A DNA stretch of 64,000 nucleotides from Stromatinia cepivora. Its lineage: Eukaryota; Ascomycota; Leotiomycetes; Helotiales; Sclerotiniaceae. Position 1 is the stretch's first letter. Every line of letters begins with the position of its first letter. Location of the stretch: assembly GCA_014898415.1 (NCBI GenBank), contig RCTD01000001.1, forward strand, positions 3,038,001-3,102,000. The letters are read 5' to 3'. Made by a program: the position numbers and the translations under genes. Of this stretch, positions 36,404 to 48,568 are shown piece after piece. Below the pieces are notes generated by a model, which made no database searches, was not told the origin of the DNA, and was given only the letters and a program-made list of their open reading frames with translations.

Positions 36404-39237
36404 CTAACCATTGGTAATCGAATCATCGCCATCTTCGAAGTCTGTTTCAGCTCTAGGCCTCTTTCCTGAGTTCGAAACGGGTGATTCCTCTGACTTTGGG
36501 GTCGGAGATTGAGGAACAATCACTGGTGATGGGGGATCCTCTTCGTCATCATCGTAATCGATTTCGTCTTCTTGGTCCTGTCCATTGGCTAGGTCTGGCT
36601 TCGTTCCCTGAAGTTCAGCGGTCGAAGCATTGCTTAATGTAGCGCTGTCTGTCTCCGCTGCTTTGTCATCGAACGTAATATTGGTAGTGGTGGTATCCTC
36701 GGCTGCCGTAGATATGCGCAGGAATTCATCATTGCCATGGAGGTTAGTGTCGTCTTGTTGAAAATTTTGAAGAAACTCGGTGTCTTCTTCATCGCCGACA
36801 CCAAAATCGAACTCATCTTCCCCAAAATTGTGATGTTCTCCATTTTCAAGATCATCGTCGTAACTAATATCCACGTTATTTGCTTCCAGGGTATGATTCG
36901 CTAGATCTAAGCCTTCGCCGTCTCCATTCTGCTCGGTTTCATTGTTAACATCGTGAGATACTTCCTGGGTACTATCTGCTAGACCAAGACCTCCATCATC
37001 TCCAGTTTGTTCGATCTCATTGTTATCGTCGTACAAGGCGTACTCACGGTCCTCGTCATTGGTTTCGTTTAAGTTAATCCCATTTTCGCCATTTTCGAGG
37101 TTATTTGGTTCTGAGCCCTCTTGTTCTTCGGCATTGAAGCCGTCACCGGCGTTTTCTTCCTCGTAATCAATGTCGCTTTCTACATCTGGAAAGGTTTCCT
37201 CGGGCTGAGTAGCCTCATCAGTATGGGTCGTTTTGTCGCCCACTTGGCTCTCCAATCCATCAGCTGCATTCTCTGCTTTGAGAGAGATTGAGTTTCGACG
37301 AGACTCTTCTTCTGCCGCTCGACATTCAGTTAGAACAAGGTCATTACAGTTGGAACAAAAACAGGTGTCAGGAAGAATGCATGGCAAATTAAAATCGGTG
37401 GATCTACCGTTGTGTGGCCTGCTTTCATCAGTCACAGGCAGTTCGGGCTCCAAAGCTCCACCGTCCAAGGCCTTTTCGGTGTCCTCTTCATCCTCGTAAT
37501 CAATAAAGTCCCCATCTTCATCAATTTCACTGTCAGGTTTCTGGGAAATTTCAGGTGATTTTTGTACTTCTGCAGGTGCTGGATGTTGATCAACCTCTCT
37601 TTGCACATCATCCTGCTCTCCCTGTGGGGTTTCAGCACTGACTGAAGTGGCAGAATCTACATGTTCGAGATATGGTTGTTCATCATGTGAGCCATGGTTA
37701 GAGTCCCCGTCATACACATCGTTGGCTTCAATGGATTTATCTTCTTCCTCGAGCTCAGGATTGAATCCGCCGGGTGGAGATTGACTATCATAATGCTCCG
37801 TCGGCTCCCCGAACTCGGTTGGATCGTCTTCGCTATCAGCGTCCCAAGTTACAAATTCAAGTAATCCTTTGCCCTCAGCAGCTCCCTTCGAGAGTGCTGA
37901 AAATCTATCATATCCTGTAGGCTGGATGACGAGTCTCAAGTTTAAAGGAGGAATTTCTCCGGTACCGTCATTGTTGACCAGTCTTTCGTACAGGCGAATG
38001 ATTTGGCCCAGGCTCAATTCATCAGGATAGTTTGTGAGTTGAGACTACAGAGGAAGTTAGCCATAGTCAAGAGTGAGGGCGGGGGTTTCTCGTGAATACT
38101 GACCTCTTCAATCACTAATTGAAGCTCTTCAATAACTAAGCTAATCTTGTCATCTTTTGGTAAATTTTCCTCCATGAGAACTTTACGAATTTCTGAACAA
38201 AACTCATTGAATGGTTTCTCTACTACGGAGGGGTCTTCGAAGAAAAATTCATTGGGATGATCTGTAGAATACTTCCTGATCAATGGATAATTTCGGTTAT
38301 TGTATTTGACTACTATTTCACGAGCATGATGTTGATCCTCCAAATCCTTCGAGGTATCGAATGTAGGGCTATTGTCGCTCAAGCTCTTTTCGGCAGAAGC
38401 TGTGTTTAGATCGGAACGTTCTTGTCCTTGATCCTCGGCGTTTGTACTGGTATCGATTGGGCCACTTTCAGTGGATTCCGTATTCAAATCGAGATGTTCT
38501 TCATCCTCGGCATATATATTGGGATCATTCGCCTCGACAGGGTTTGTCGGTTCATCTAAATTGTTCTCGAGACTTTCTCTATTAGACTCATCGTAGTTGT
38601 GATTTTGTGGGCTGTTGGATTGTGTATTTTCATCAGTTGGCCCATGGGGAAAAGAAGCAGGTGCAAGATCCTGGGTATCCTTGGTATTTAAATTATTTGC
38701 ACTATCGGCACTATTGTCGACTACGTCTTCTGAACCATGTACGGTTGCTGCTGTGTCCTGCGCATTTGTAGCTTCATCCGACTCTTGTGCCACTTGAGCA
38801 TCGTCCCAAAATTGATCGGAAACGCCGGTATCCACGATACTCAACTCTGTAGACTGTACCTCGTTGAAAGAATTACCGGAAGGATCATCGGTCGCGAATG
38901 ACAAACCAGCAGGTTCCTGTTCCATGTTATGATCATCTGCTTCCTCCTCCAACAAGTCTGCATCTTCCATATGGTATGATGCATCATCACGGTCATCATC
39001 AACCATCAGATCGTCTGTCTCGACATGTGCGGGTACATCGGTAATATTCGTGTCGAAGTCTGCATCTGCATCAACATCATCTAGGATATCATCTTCATCG
39101 ACATGGCCAGTGGTGAGGTCAATATCGATGTCGATGTCTTCCTCGACTATGTTATGCCCATGCTCAGAAGCTATCTCCATGGTATCGTCAACCATGGTGT
39201 GGAAAGTTGTAGGGGGTGCAAGACCCAACACGCTCAT
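36404..39237 (-). CDS. Large acidic conserved hypothetical protein (924 aa)
   Basis: Exons 39237-38104 and 38044-36404 join through a GTCAGT..GTAG intron to 924 residues. Almost the whole chain is strongly acidic and low complexity, rich in Asp, Glu, Asn and Ser, with many DE-rich patches. One ordered module spans the splice. It starts RNYPLIRKYSTDHPNEFFFE, includes EKPFNEFCSEIRKVL and EELQLVIEE, and continues after the intron with LSLGQIIRLYERLVNNDGTG and LEFVTWD. A pair CILPDTCFCSNC (about residue 600) may bind metal. The end, KRPRAETDFEDGDD, includes a possible nuclear signal. I do not recognise the family. Confidence 0.85.
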
Positions 39238-39816
39238 TAGTTTCGTGGTCGGCTTCTCTGCCTTCGGTGAAATACCGGGATCGATTTTATGAAAAGGTGT
39301 TATCGGCGGAAGGAGGCGTAGATTTATTATTCAAAAAAGCTCTCAAGCTTGAGATATGACCAATTTCTTGGTTTCGCGTGAAAATGTGAAGGTGAAAGGT
39401 TTTCAGTATGTACTATGGAGAACGAGTATGACAAAGGAACGTCGAACAAATTGTGCAAGTCAAAAGAATTCAGATACCTTCGTAATTCTTTCAATGTATT
39501 ATGGCAAAGTGATCAAAGTAAACACATTTATGTGTTGCTGAGAATTAAATGAGTAGGTGATGTTCTGAATAATTTGGGAAATCTTATAGAGATCAAGGTG
39601 GTACTGTACAAGTAGTAGCGCGCTTCTGGAGCTCCAAATTACACCTGACGCTAATACATTAGCGTTCAATTTAGCTTACTTATCACGTGCGGATCCATGT
39701 CGGAACATTGTTTGGCCCACGGCCCGATATACACATTGCAATAGAACCCCGACTCTCTACATTCAAAGGCTTGGACAGCATTGAGAAAGAATTAGATTGC
39801 TTGATTTTCACTCATA
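39238..39816. promoter_or_regulatory. Shared divergent promoter region (acidic orphan / RET2)
   Basis: About 580 bp between divergent starts. A CACGTG-containing stretch (tatcacgtgcgg) lies near 39682-39690 and could be an E-box. No ORF with recognisable function. Confidence 0.45.
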
Positions 39817-41570
39817 ATGGTGCGCTATTTATTCTGGTATCTGGACGCTTTCTTTACTAACAAATTTTCAGGTTGTCTTAGCAGCTTCGATTTGTACCCG
39901 GGGGGGGAAAGCTGTCCTCTCCAGGCAGTTTCGCGAAATGCAAAGGTCTAGAATTGAAGCTCTTCTGGCATCCTTTCCAAAGTTGGCAGACTCTGGAACT
40001 CAGCATACGACCGTGGAGCAAGACAATGTGCGATTTGTGTATCAGCCGCTGGACGAATTATACATGGTCCTCATCACGAACAAGCAGTCCAACATCTTAC
40101 AAGATATTGATTCCTTACACCTATTCGCGCAGGTGGTCACTAGCACATGCAAGACCTTGGACGAAAGAGAAATTCTAAAGAATGCATACGAATTGCTTAG
40201 TGCATTTGACGAGCTTGTCACACTTGGGTATCGAGAGAACCTTACAATCAGTCAAATCAAGACATTCTTGGAGATGGAGAGTCATGAAGAAAGGATACAA
40301 GAAATCATTTCGAGAGTAGGCTTTATGCAAGCTGTATTGCAGAAACTTGGCTAACTGAGATTCCAGAATAAAGAGCTCGAAGCCACAGAAGAGCGCAAGC
40401 GCAAGGCGAAACAATTGGAAATGCAGCGCAAGGAGGTTTCAAGGAGTGGTAGAAATGCCATACCAAGTAGGCCACAGTATCCGACATATACACCACCTAC
40501 CCAATCTGCCAACACCGAAACCTATGATTCATACGAAGCTGCCAAGAACAAATCTTTCAAGTGGGTTATTTCATTGTCGCTGCAAGATCATTGACACTGA
40601 CATTTCACAGAGCTAGCGCACCGAAAGGCAAAGGAATGCAGTTGGGAAAGAAGTCAAAAACTACAGATATGTTTGAAAGAGTCCGTGGCGATATGGGTGC
40701 TGAAGTAGAGGAAACTGTCTCGTCGCCACTTATTCCAAATCATCCTACACCAGCTGCCGCTGAACAACCACCACACACTCCTTCTGCATTAGATCGTGAC
40801 GCCATTCACGTTACTATCTCAGAGTCAATCAACGCCAAATTATCTCGAGATGGATCTCTGAACTCCTTAGAGGTCAAGGGCGATTTGAATTTGCGGATCT
40901 CGGACCCTACACTCACCAAGGTCAAATTAGATCTTGTTGCCAACCAGAGTCATGGAGTACAATTCCGCACACATCCAAATGTCGATAAGGGAGTGTTCAG
41001 TGGATCTAAAGCCATTCAGATGAGCAATGTCTCAAAGGGATTTCCCGTTAATAACTCTGTTGGTGTATTGCGATGGAGAGCTCAACCAAAAACAGATGAC
41101 ACTAGTGCCTTGCCAATTCAATTCACCGTATGGGTTGTTGGGGGGCAAGGCGATCCTCTCAACATTACTGTAGAATACGAACTTACTGGAGAAGATCCTC
41201 TTCAAGATGTCACCGTTACCATTCCATACGCCTCAAGCGAGCCGGCAGTTTCTAGCTTTGACGCAACCTATGAAGTCTCCGGGGATAGCCTTGAGTGGAC
41301 AATCGGGCCCGTCGACTCTTCTAATGGAGCCGGCTCTTTCGAATTCGAAGTCCAAGACGGGGATGAGAATGATTTCTTCCCAATGCAAATCAAGTTTGCT
41401 AAAACAAAACCTTTCATTGATGTTGATGTAAGTTTTACTCAATCTCTTCAGTGCAAGTCCGAGACTAACACCCAATGCAGGTTACCAATGTCACATTACT
41501 AGAATTGAACGAGGCCGTGGATTTCTCAAAAGATATCAAGTCGATCGCTGACTCTTATTTGGTAGAGTAA
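39817..41570 (+). CDS. RET2: Coatomer (COPI) delta subunit (515 aa, five exons)
   Basis: Exons 39817-39819, 39872-40315, 40367-40560, 40611-41427 and 41481-41570. The first coding exon is just the ATG. The spliced start MVVLAASICTRGGKAVLSRQ is the invariant delta-COP N-terminus (longin-like/AP-sigma-type domain). A charged linker (residues ~150-250) and a C-terminal mu-homology domain with IHVTISESINAKLSRDGSLN, LEVKGDLNLRI and VGVLRWRAQP follow, ending IADSYLVE. It is part of the F-subcomplex of COPI coats in Golgi-to-ER transport. An eight-G run lies just after the start in exon 2. Length matches the family. Confidence 0.96.
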
Positions 41571-41994
41571 GGAGATTAGTGCAGAAAACGAATGGGATTC
41601 GAATGAAGTGCGTGGCGTAGGATGGATGGCAATCCATGATATTTATTGTTGTACTAGCCATAGAAAATAAAACCTATTGATCTTCTATAATATGTGCAGA
41701 AACCGCTGCATACTGATCTTAACCCATTGCAAAATCAAAAATCAAAAATCCTCTACATCACTATCTAGGGATCTAGCTAAGCGCAGCACTATAAGGATAT
41801 TTTGATCATGAAAAGGGAAAGAACGAGCGTTTGCAAGTTTCTCGCTTACGTACTCAAACGACAATAATGTGGATGTTTACATAACGCCGAAGTTCTGTGA
41901 AACTATATCAACCAGCTACTGAGAAATGTCAAAACAACCGGCTCCATCAATAGATTTTCTTCGTCTTAGATGAGATATCATTGCAGTGGACAAG
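41571..41994. other. Tandem intergenic region (RET2 / APC4)
   Basis: About 420 bp. It holds the RET2 3' end and the APC4 promoter. No supported gene. Confidence 0.6.
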
Positions 41995-44646
41995 ATGACG
42001 GAGGTTAAGCGTCTCAAGCTACTCGGCGAGAAAACTCTACATCAAACGGTGAATCCTGAACTGCTCGCATATTGTCCATCGATGGACCTGATAGCGTTGG
42101 GTAGCACGGATCAGCAAGTTTTAATCTATCGTTTGAATGGACAGAGAGTTTATGGCGCTGCACAAAAAGTCAATACTCTTCGCGTTGAAAAGATCAGTTG
42201 GAAGCCAAATGGTATCAAACATTTCTATTCTAACTGTCATTAATATATTTATACTGATACCCGTGCAGGCCAATTACTAGCAATCGCTTGGAGTGATGGA
42301 TCTGTTCGCCTTGTTGGTGCTGAAAGTACAAAGGTGGTTCACCACTTCTCTGTAACTTCAGATGATCAAGATTTCTCTGGGATCACGTGCATGAGTTGGA
42401 GTTCAAATACCATCGGTAGAAAAGTTGCAAGTAAAGCCTCGAAGCTTGTCCCAAATACCTTGAAGAACATATTTGGAAATGAGTTGGAATTATCTACAGG
42501 AAAGGATGTTTTGGACTTACCAAGAGACCTCGCTCTTCTTGACATCGAACCTAGCCTGCCGAAGCTAAGTGTACTCCCCGCAGGAGGGACTTCGTAAGTG
42601 TGTCCGTTTCCATTTTGCTAGGCTTTTACTTACTACTTCTTGTCAGGGATGAAGTTTTTAGTTCCAGATCGTCTTTAGATGCTCTTTTTCGTCCATTTGA
42701 CCCAGAAGATAACGAAATGGCCGATGTCATGGTTGTTGGGACGAAGGAGGGCAATATCCATCTCAGTATTTACGACTCATTTGTTGTAGGATCTTTCAAA
42801 GCTCCAGTCATCGTTCACAGACGTCCGGCATATCTTGTTTCACATGCATCCCACAGATTGTATTCAACGCATGCATTTCTCATGAAAACCACCGAATCTG
42901 AAGAAAGGATTTATTTCGTTCCAATGGACCTTCGCTTCTTGTCCGCCTCGAGCGAGTATCTCTCAATCCTTGCATCGCGATCAACAGCTCTGGGGAATCT
43001 TCTCAGATACATCAATCAAATACGAAGTCTTATGCTTGCGGAGTGGAAATCAACACAAGAATTACCCAGCAGGTTTCTCCGAAACGTTAATGAAACCCTT
43101 GCTGAACGAGATAATCGGGATATTGTACAGGCACTTTACCATTCGGTTGCTACTGGCCATACTTTCCCAGTTGTGCGCGAATGGCTCGTGGATGAGCTGA
43201 CGGAGAGAGTAAGATTGCTTTGTTCTACTATTAATGAAATTTGTGCTAAATGTATAGGGTCATAAAAGATGGGACAAAGCCGTGGTATCAGGTCTGGAGA
43301 ACTTACGGCGTTTAGTTCATGAGAACATGCTTCCTGCCCTCGATCGTTGCTCTGTTATTCTCAGCCGATTGAATGGAATTGCTAAATTTCAAGGTCCTGA
43401 TTCTTCCTTGGGCTTCACAAGTGCGCAGATTAATTCAATCATGGATACTGTCGCGTCTCTGCATCTTGTTTCTGCGAAGATTTTACTTCAGGTTGTAGAT
43501 GAGCTTGAACTCTTTACTTCATTTTCTGCTTGGTTACGTCACGAGATCGATAGGCTGGCATCTGATGGGTCTTCTTCCCAAAATGACGATAACGGTGATA
43601 AAGAGGCTTCAATTGATCATGGTAAAGTATTACTATACATCCAAACAGTCATGACCAACAGTCCGCTGGCAGCTTTTATCGGCGAAGTTACACCCGAAGA
43701 TTACCAGAACGAAAGTGCGCATATAGGAAAGGGCATTCAAGTATTTGATTTGCTCACAAGACAGCTAGAAAAGCAAGAACAAGGATTGAAATACAGAAAG
43801 ACTTTGCCGCAAGTAGAATTTCTCTGCAAGTATTTGAGGAATCAGGCAGCTGCCATCTTTACTCAAATTGCGGACGCCGAGAAGAGCAATGTCCTCTTCG
43901 GTAGGGCAAGTGAGCTAGGCATGGCCCACAAGGATGTGCCTGTCGAGATGAAGATGAATATAATCGTTAGTATTACAATGATTTCGCGGTCCGCCGCTGA
44001 TTGATTTTAGGATCGTAATATATGCCATAACTATATCGCTTTTGTGCCGAAAGATTCTTTGAATCAAGGTCAGTCAATATACCGCTTATAGATTTATTCG
44101 GACCAGAGTTGACAGCGGACAATAGTTCAAATAGTTCAGATTGAGCTTTTCATCGAGAATGGTATTAGCACTGTACGCAGCACGAATTCATCCGTCCTCC
44201 AGCTTGGCGGTGGGCAAATCAAGGACTTCAAATTCATGGACGACAGCACCATACTCGTGCTATGGGAGGCCAATGGTAATGTGCACGCAAGTCTGTCTTT
44301 CAAAACTAACACGGTTATAGGGCAGTGCAATCTTCTCGGAATACCCTACAACAATAGAAGTGGAGGCCACATAAAATATCAACCTCACCGAATTTCCGCA
44401 AGTCGCTCCAAGGCAATCATTTTGAGCAATGAAGAGGTAATTGACAAGTTCTTGCAAACCGAGTTTGTAGGTGAAGGGTCAATTATGCCAGAAATCATGA
44501 TGGTCCGACCACAAATTGGCTCGAAAAATGATGACCACTTGAAGAGATTGGTGATTTTGGCCAAAGATAGGCTTCGTTATAAGGTTTTCAAATTGGCTGA
44601 AGGACCATCCAATCGAAACATTAGTGAGGATATTCCAATGTCATGA
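41995..44646 (+). CDS. APC4: Anaphase-promoting complex subunit 4 (778 aa)
   Basis: Exons 41995-42211, 42269-42593, 42647-43208, 43258-43965, 44011-44068, 44135-44275 and 44321-44646. I used the ATG giving MTEVKRLKLLGEKTLHQ. The N-terminal WD40-like half shows NPELLAYCPSMDLIALGSTD, QLLAIAWSDGSVRLV and MVVGTKEGNIHLSIYD. The helical middle has YLSILASRSTALGNLLRYI and GHKRWDKAVVSGLENLRRL, the Apc4 signature. The short exon DRNICHNYIAFVPKDSLNQ and the final WD40-like segment complete it. Apc4 is a platform scaffold of the APC/C ubiquitin ligase. The 45-nt intron at 44276-44320 is a multiple of three without stops, so a 793-residue unspliced form is also possible. Confidence 0.92.
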
Positions 44647-45069
44647 ATACAAGTAAGAAGAGTATTGTACTACGGCAACAAAAGTTAACACAATAGCAGT
44701 TTTTGATCGCTTTTGCAAATTGCATCGACTATCTCAGCAGTCAACATCGAACTGGACGGCGCACAATATCACATGAAGAAGAGCCAACCAATAGACGCTT
44801 TCTATTCGGCAATTGGTAGATAATACTGCCCCAAAGACAGAGTGGGGGAGGCAGTAGTGGCAGCGGCGGACTGCATTAGGCGTATGCACTAAAATAGGCA
44901 GATTAGGCCTCTTCGATATTTTCAAGTGTGACAACCTTCAGATAAGAGAAACCAGCATCATTGATACTAAAGATCAGTCCGACAATTTCATAATATTTTT
45001 CCTGCGCGCTTTTGTGATACTTGATTCTGATATCCAGCTCAATTGCCGCTGCACCCCAAGTGAGGTATC
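44647..45069. other. Tandem intergenic region (APC4 / permease)
   Basis: About 420 bp. The minus strand holds a ~54-codon open stretch (stop at 44903-44905) of protein-like composition that I cannot assign; it is discussed as a finding. No gene is called. Confidence 0.5.
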
Positions 45070-47196
45070 ATGATATCATATAATGAGCAGGTCCTTGTAG
45101 AGCGAAAGAGCATTGATGGCGATGCACGGGAAATAGGTCTGGAAGCTGCGGCGTCGACTTCGGGGAATGGGTATGGAGATACTCAAAATGATCTCTCTGA
45201 TATGCATAGATTGGGCAAGAAGCAGGAATTCAAGGTATGTAAATTATAGGACAGTCAGCCCCAACAAGTGATGAGTGAATGAGTGAATTAATTGAATTGT
45301 AGAGGAATTTCAATCTGCTATCGACTCTGGGGTTCATTTCGATTTACATGGCAACATGGGAGTTTGTCCTAGTGTTTGTACCTCACATATCCATTCTCAA
45401 CGAGGCAATCCTTCTTACAAAATTACAGGTCGCTGAGTGTAGGATTGACCAATGGAGGGTTTGCTGGATTGTTCTGGGTGTTCATTGGAACGGTATTATG
45501 TTACTCCGCAATTGTGGCATCCCTCGCTGAAATGGAGTCAATGGCTCCTACGAGCGGTGGTAAGGATCCCCCAAATGCGATGCTCCTCTCCACGAACAAT
45601 GAGGTTAATAAATTCACAGGCCAATATCACTGGGTTTCCGAGTTTTCCCCCCCTAAATACCAAAAATTCCTGAGCTACACTGCTGGTGACGATATCCCTC
45701 TCCTAGTCTCCTTCTCCTGAAATCTTCGCATTTCACTAATTACCCCTCACAGGCTGGATGTCGAGCCTCGGTTGGATCGCCAGTTTTGCCAGCAGCGTCT
45801 TTATCCTCACCACTCTCGTCGAAGCAATTATTGATATCCGAAATGCAGACTATTCATTCGCACCATGGCAATACACACTAATCATGATAGCTTATCTGTT
45901 GATCACCATCGTTTTTAATACCTGGGGCGCAAGGCTCCTGCCAATGATTGAAACGACTTCGTTGTTTGGACATTTAGCTGGATTTCTAGTGACGATTATA
46001 CCATTGTGGGTTATGGCACCGAAGAATTCGGCAAGGAGTGTGTTTTTGGATGTGGTTGATAATGGAGGGTGGAGTAATACCGGCACGAGTTGTTTGATTG
46101 CGCAAGTTAGCGTGCTGTATTGCAATCTTGGTGAGTCCTTAGTGTGTTGAATTGTCGGATTATGTTGAAGTCCGTGACTAACGGGATGGAAACATGTAGG
46201 ATCGGATAGTGCAGTACATATCTGTAAGTGACTTACCTTTCACATGATAACCACCAAGTACTCACAGTGCACCAGCCGAAGAAGTAGAAGATGCGTCGAT
46301 TAATGTCCCGCGTGCTATGTGGTGGAGCTACATCCTTAACGTTGTATTAGGAATCATCACACTAATCACCATGCTCTTCTGCATCGGGCCACTCGATGCA
46401 GCCATCGCATCACCAGCCCCTTATCTGAGACTATTTTTAAACACGGGGTCTGATGTCATGGCTACCGCACTTATGATAATCCTTCTCATCCTTGTGTTTT
46501 CTGGAAATATCACGGCATTGGCCACGACGAGTAGAGAATTGTGGGCTTTTTCGAGGGATAAGGGATTTCCTTCTTCAACATGGATTTCAAAGGTAAGATT
46601 CTAGTCTTTCTATTTCTACCCTTCATCATGTCCTCCTTCATCCAATATTCCCTCTTCCAAAATACTCCCTAACCACACTTAGATGAACCATACTCTCAAC
46701 GTCCCCCCCAACGCCATTTATCTCACCTCCATCCTCACCATCCTCCTCTGCCTCATAAACCTCGGTTCTTCCTTCGCTTTCAACATCATCATTTCACTCT
46801 CGCTCCTCGCACTCCTCTCTACATACATGATGTCCATCGGATGCGTGCTCTTGAAACGTATCAAAGGTGAACCGTTGCCACCCGCCCGATGGAGTTTAGG
46901 ACGCTTTGGATTGCCCATTAATGCTTTTGCGTTTGCGTATAGTGGGTTTGTCATGGTGTGGAGCTGTTTTCCTACTGAGGTGCCGGTTACCGTTGGGAAT
47001 GCTAATGTGAGTTTTTGATTTGGGCTTTGAGGTGTAAGAAGGGAATAGATGGGCTAATGATTTTTAGTGGGCACCGGCTGTTTGGTTTATTGTTATTGTG
47101 ATTTCTGGGCTGATATATGTTGTGCATGGGGAGAAACATTATACCCCCCCTGTAGTATTTGTAGAGGGGAGAAGAGCTAGTGACAGATTGCAATGA
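45070..47196 (+). CDS. Amino-acid / GABA permease, APC superfamily (534 aa, nine exons)
   Basis: Exons 45070-45234, 45303-45373, 45429-45559, 45620-45685, 45753-46130, 46200-46223, 46276-46592, 46683-47006 and 47068-47196, all phases compatible. The family landmarks are NLLSTLGFISIYMATWEFVL (TM1), LSVGLTNGGFAGLFWVFIGT (TM2), SMAPTSGGQYHWVSEF (the highly conserved PTSGGQYHW), GWMSSLGWIASF, and SEEVEDASINVPRAMWWSYI. About twelve TM segments are expected. Exon 6 is a 24-nt micro-exon encoding GSDSAVHI. It resembles fungal UGA4/choline-type permeases importing GABA, choline or amino acids, with substrate unresolved. The N-terminus is hydrophilic (~55 residues). Confidence 0.93.
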
Positions 47197-47821
47197 GTGG
47201 ATTAGAATATGGGATGAGTGGTTTTGTATATATTGCTCGTTGTTTTTGTTCATATTTGTCACAAAACTTAGTTGTATACGAATGATAATATGTTCCTTGA
47301 AGCTGGTCCTCCGGGCAACGTAATATGCAGGTAGCTTGCTTTATGTTTTTATTATCAACAACCACATGACATCCTTTTCACGAACCAAAGTTGGCCGCAT
47401 TCGAGCCTCGATATCAGGTCCTAATTTGAACATTCAAGGCTCCATTTCCACATAGAAAGCAAACATTGTTTCCGTTATGAATACCACCACAACTTTACCC
47501 ACCGATGCGAACTTTCAAGCTGTAGTATCCAAGCCCAAGTAGCGACACCTCAGTCCACGAGTATCATTGTTTGAACCAAGTAGATATTCTGTCCAGTTTC
47601 AGGGAGCCCATTGCAACTTTTGTAAACTCCAAAGGATCCGGAATCTTGGCAAGACCTAGGATGAAATGGAGCTTCATGGTGTCAGCGATGGTCATGGAAG
47701 AAGATGAACTGCATTCGAGGCAATAGGATGCGGTAACCCGAGCTATAAAATCCCGCATGGGCAAGAGCTTTGTTACTTACCACATGACAGGCTCGAAAAA
47801 GTGTTGATGTGGTCCTCGCAT
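47197..47821. other. Convergent intergenic region
   Basis: 3' flank of the permease and of the next minus-strand gene. A 66-codon minus-strand frame (47564-47764) follows a plausible acceptor and might be a terminal exon of the gene upstream at 47822-48568, with a donor candidate near 47865. Unproven. Confidence 0.45.
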
Positions 47822-48568
47822 CTACAGTTCTGCTTCTTTCCATTGATCAGAGACGGGAATTCTGTCGTCACTTTCAGAGGTGATACCTCGAAATGGAATC
47901 TCCTCGTAAGTGATATCCGATTGGTCCAGATCAGATATGCGAATTCTGTTTCCTCGATGCAGTGTGACATTCTGCATTTTCATCAAGCAAAGCCCAACAG
48001 CCGTCACGGGATACATTTGATCTTGGTGATGGAGTAGGAACTGTTGTCTGTAATTATCAGCAATGTGGCGTGGCATTTCTGCTGGTTTCTTAATCATCAG
48101 TTTCGTTAGTGGAGTTATGTCCGAAACAGTAAATCGTGATCTCTGTTTGATCCTGGCTCTGAGCCAGGGTGCATTTCCCAGTACTTGAACGGTCACCCAA
48201 TGGTGTTCACAGTTCCTTTTACTTCCGTATCCTCCTTCAACGTCAATCCTGTCAATCGCAATACTGAATCTTGGCTGTGCATTGGCAATATCCATCATGG
48301 CATTTCTAACGAGAGAAATGTTCGAGGTGCCTAGGCCCTTGAGCAGTGTAACATGAGGGATCGATTCATGGACGTCATACATGGGACTTATTTCAGGGCC
48401 ACGCATCTCGGCTAGAAGTCTTGCCATCCTCATTTCGTCGAGAGGTTGTAAACGTATGCTGATATTTATTAATTCCCCCAACGGCTCAGTTGGCCAAAAA
48501 AAATTTGAAGTACTTGTCGGGGTTGCCGCGTAAGACTCGACGCACCAAACATCTTGAAGAACAGCCAC
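47822..48568 (-). CDS. Hypothetical protein, possibly 2H-phosphoesterase-like (about 248 codons, ends uncertain)
   Basis: An open frame of 248 codons without an upstream in-frame ATG. Its first codon is GTG and a stop lies shortly before, so the true start is either downstream (Met in LDEMRMARLLAEM) or on an unresolved upstream exon. Residues ~65-75 read ESIPHVTLLKGLG, an HxT-type motif like the first half of the 2H phosphoesterase/RNA-ligase-like fold. A second candidate (EHHWVTVQVLG) has H-x-x-T spacing rather than H-x-T. The C-terminal third is LHRGNRIRISDLDQSDITYE. A spliced 3' extension to 47564 is possible. The family assignment is tentative. Confidence 0.5.
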   Translation of the reverse strand: MAVLQDVWCVESYAATPTSTSNFFWPTEPLGELINISIRLQPLDEMRMARLLAEMRGPEISPMYDVHESIPHVTLLKGLGTSNISLVRNAMMDIANAQPRFSIAIDRIDVEGGYGSKRNCEHHWVTVQVLGNAPWLRARIKQRSRFTVSDITPLTKLMIKKPAEMPRHIADNYRQQFLLHHQDQMYPVTAVGLCLMKMQNVTLHRGNRIRISDLDQSDITYEEIPFRGITSESDDRIPVSDQWKEAEL

